From contig DASQUK010000297.1 in the NCBI GenBank assembly GCA_035641315.1, forward strand, positions 1 to 33,805: a DNA stretch of 33,805 nt, given 5' to 3'. The stretch comes from DASQUK01 sp035641315. GTDB taxonomy: Bacteria > Actinomycetota > Acidimicrobiia > Acidimicrobiales > VFJN01. Shown here in pieces: positions 33,321 through 33,805 of the stretch. Position 1 is the first letter of the stretch, and every line of letters starts with the position of its first letter. The notes below the pieces were generated by a model, which was not told the origin of the DNA, searched no databases, and saw nothing but the letters and a program-made list of their open reading frames with translations. The translations under genes and the position numbers were made by a program.

Positions 33321-33805
33321 CACCGGGTGCCTTGGTCTTGGCCGTCGCCCTCTCCACCGTGGCGGCGTGGTCGCTGCACGGCTGTTGGGCGTCGCAACGC
33401 ATTCGCGCCCGCGTCGCCGGCGCCGCACGCGCGCTGGGTGTCGCCGACGCCGACGGGTCGGTGGGGCGGCCGGCTCCGGTTCCGCCCACCGCGTTGGTGG
33501 CCGGTGGTGCGGGCGCGGCGGTGGCCGCCCTCGCTCTGGGGCCGGTCGTCCTCGCCTTCTGCCTCGCAGCGGCAGCGCTCAGCCCACCGCTCCTCCGCCG
33601 GCGGCAGCGCGCACAGGCGCTGGTCAAACGTCGCAGCCAGCTTCCCGGGGCGCTCGAACGGCTGGCGGGCGCGCTGCGCTCGGGATCGTCGCTGCCGGTG
33701 GCGCTGGGGGAGGCGGGTCGCGCCACACCCGATCCGCTGGGGCCGGAGCTCGCAGCGCTGGCTCTCGCGGCCGATCAGGGGCAGCCTATTGCGGCGGTGC
33801 TCGAC
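33317..33805 (+). CDS. tadB: TadB-like inner-membrane protein, cut by the window edge
   Basis: The first 163 residues of a type II secretion F-domain protein. It begins MTPGALVLAVALSTVAAWSL (a membrane helix), and then has ALVAGGAGAAVAALALGPVV and LAFCLAAAALSPPLLRRRQR as further helices. The F domain itself starts at QLPGALERLAGALRSGSSLP, followed by VALGEAGRATPDPLGPELAA, as in TadB. No stop is reached. It is the inner-membrane platform of the tad machine, working with TadA. Confidence 0.88.
   Translation, partial: MTPGALVLAVALSTVAAWSLHGCWASQRIRARVAGAARALGVADADGSVGRPAPVPPTALVAGGAGAAVAALALGPVVLAFCLAAAALSPPLLRRRQRAQALVKRRSQLPGALERLAGALRSGSSLPVALGEAGRATPDPLGPELAALALAADQGQPIAAVLD

Overview
This is a GC-rich (about 70%) window with many GTG and TTG starts. 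Its genes point to an actinomycete of the Acidimicrobiia type: an F420-dependent LLM-family oxidoreductase, a DUF222/HNH endonuclease, an actinobacterial-size Lhr helicase, glutamine-dependent NAD synthetase, GlnE, a tad pilus locus, and apparent leaderless starts. The taxonomic placement is inference; there is no rRNA gene in the window to settle it.

Layout. 0-1.8 kb: a small accessory patch with a secreted CTPGFWKN-type surface protein, a short unknown gene with a broken second copy nearby, and a small HTH gene, all around two copies of a 16-bp palindrome. 1.9-4.3 kb: a membrane-anchored molybdopterin oxidoreductase, a polytopic membrane protein and its PadR-type regulator, with GTATAC-core operator-like sites. 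4.3-4.7 kb: remains of a vapBC-type toxin-antitoxin pair. 4.7-9.0 kb: Lhr helicase. 9.0-14.2 kb: decaying DNA. It holds a methyltransferase with an in-frame amber codon, a TetR gene without its first helix, a frameshifted nicotianamine synthase, a dehalogenase-type hydrolase without its N-terminus, and fused scraps of a GNAT acetyltransferase and urease alpha subunit, around an intact LLM oxidoreductase and an intact ABM-like protein. 14.2-15.6 kb: DUF222/HNH endonuclease. 15.6-20.0 kb: a minus-strand group glnE, esterase, TetR regulator. 20.0-21.7 kb: nadE, divergent from glnE. 22.0-24.7 kb: a large lipoprotein divergent from an EamA transporter. 24.7-25.5 kb: a ferritin-like protein whose first 50 bases are duplicated upstream around a long hairpin. 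25.5-28.3 kb: an ECF-like sigma factor with a membrane anti-sigma candidate, divergent from a housekeeping-type sigma-70 gene. 28.3-31.2 kb: a ClC channel with CBS domains, a 24-residue micro-ORF and a HAD phosphatase. 31.3-33.8 kb: the start of a tad locus (CpaE-like, TadA, TadB) behind a near-consensus promoter; TadB runs off the window.

Functionally, the intact core genes cover nitrogen control (glnE), NAD synthesis (nadE), DNA repair (lhr), transcription (two sigma factors) and pilus assembly. I did not find one clearly new multi-gene system. The most unusual structures are the paired palindromes at 1.55 kb, the predicted dual Sec/Tat molybdoprotein, the cluster of decaying genes at 9.4-14.2 kb, and the direct repeat with hairpin at 24.7-24.9 kb.
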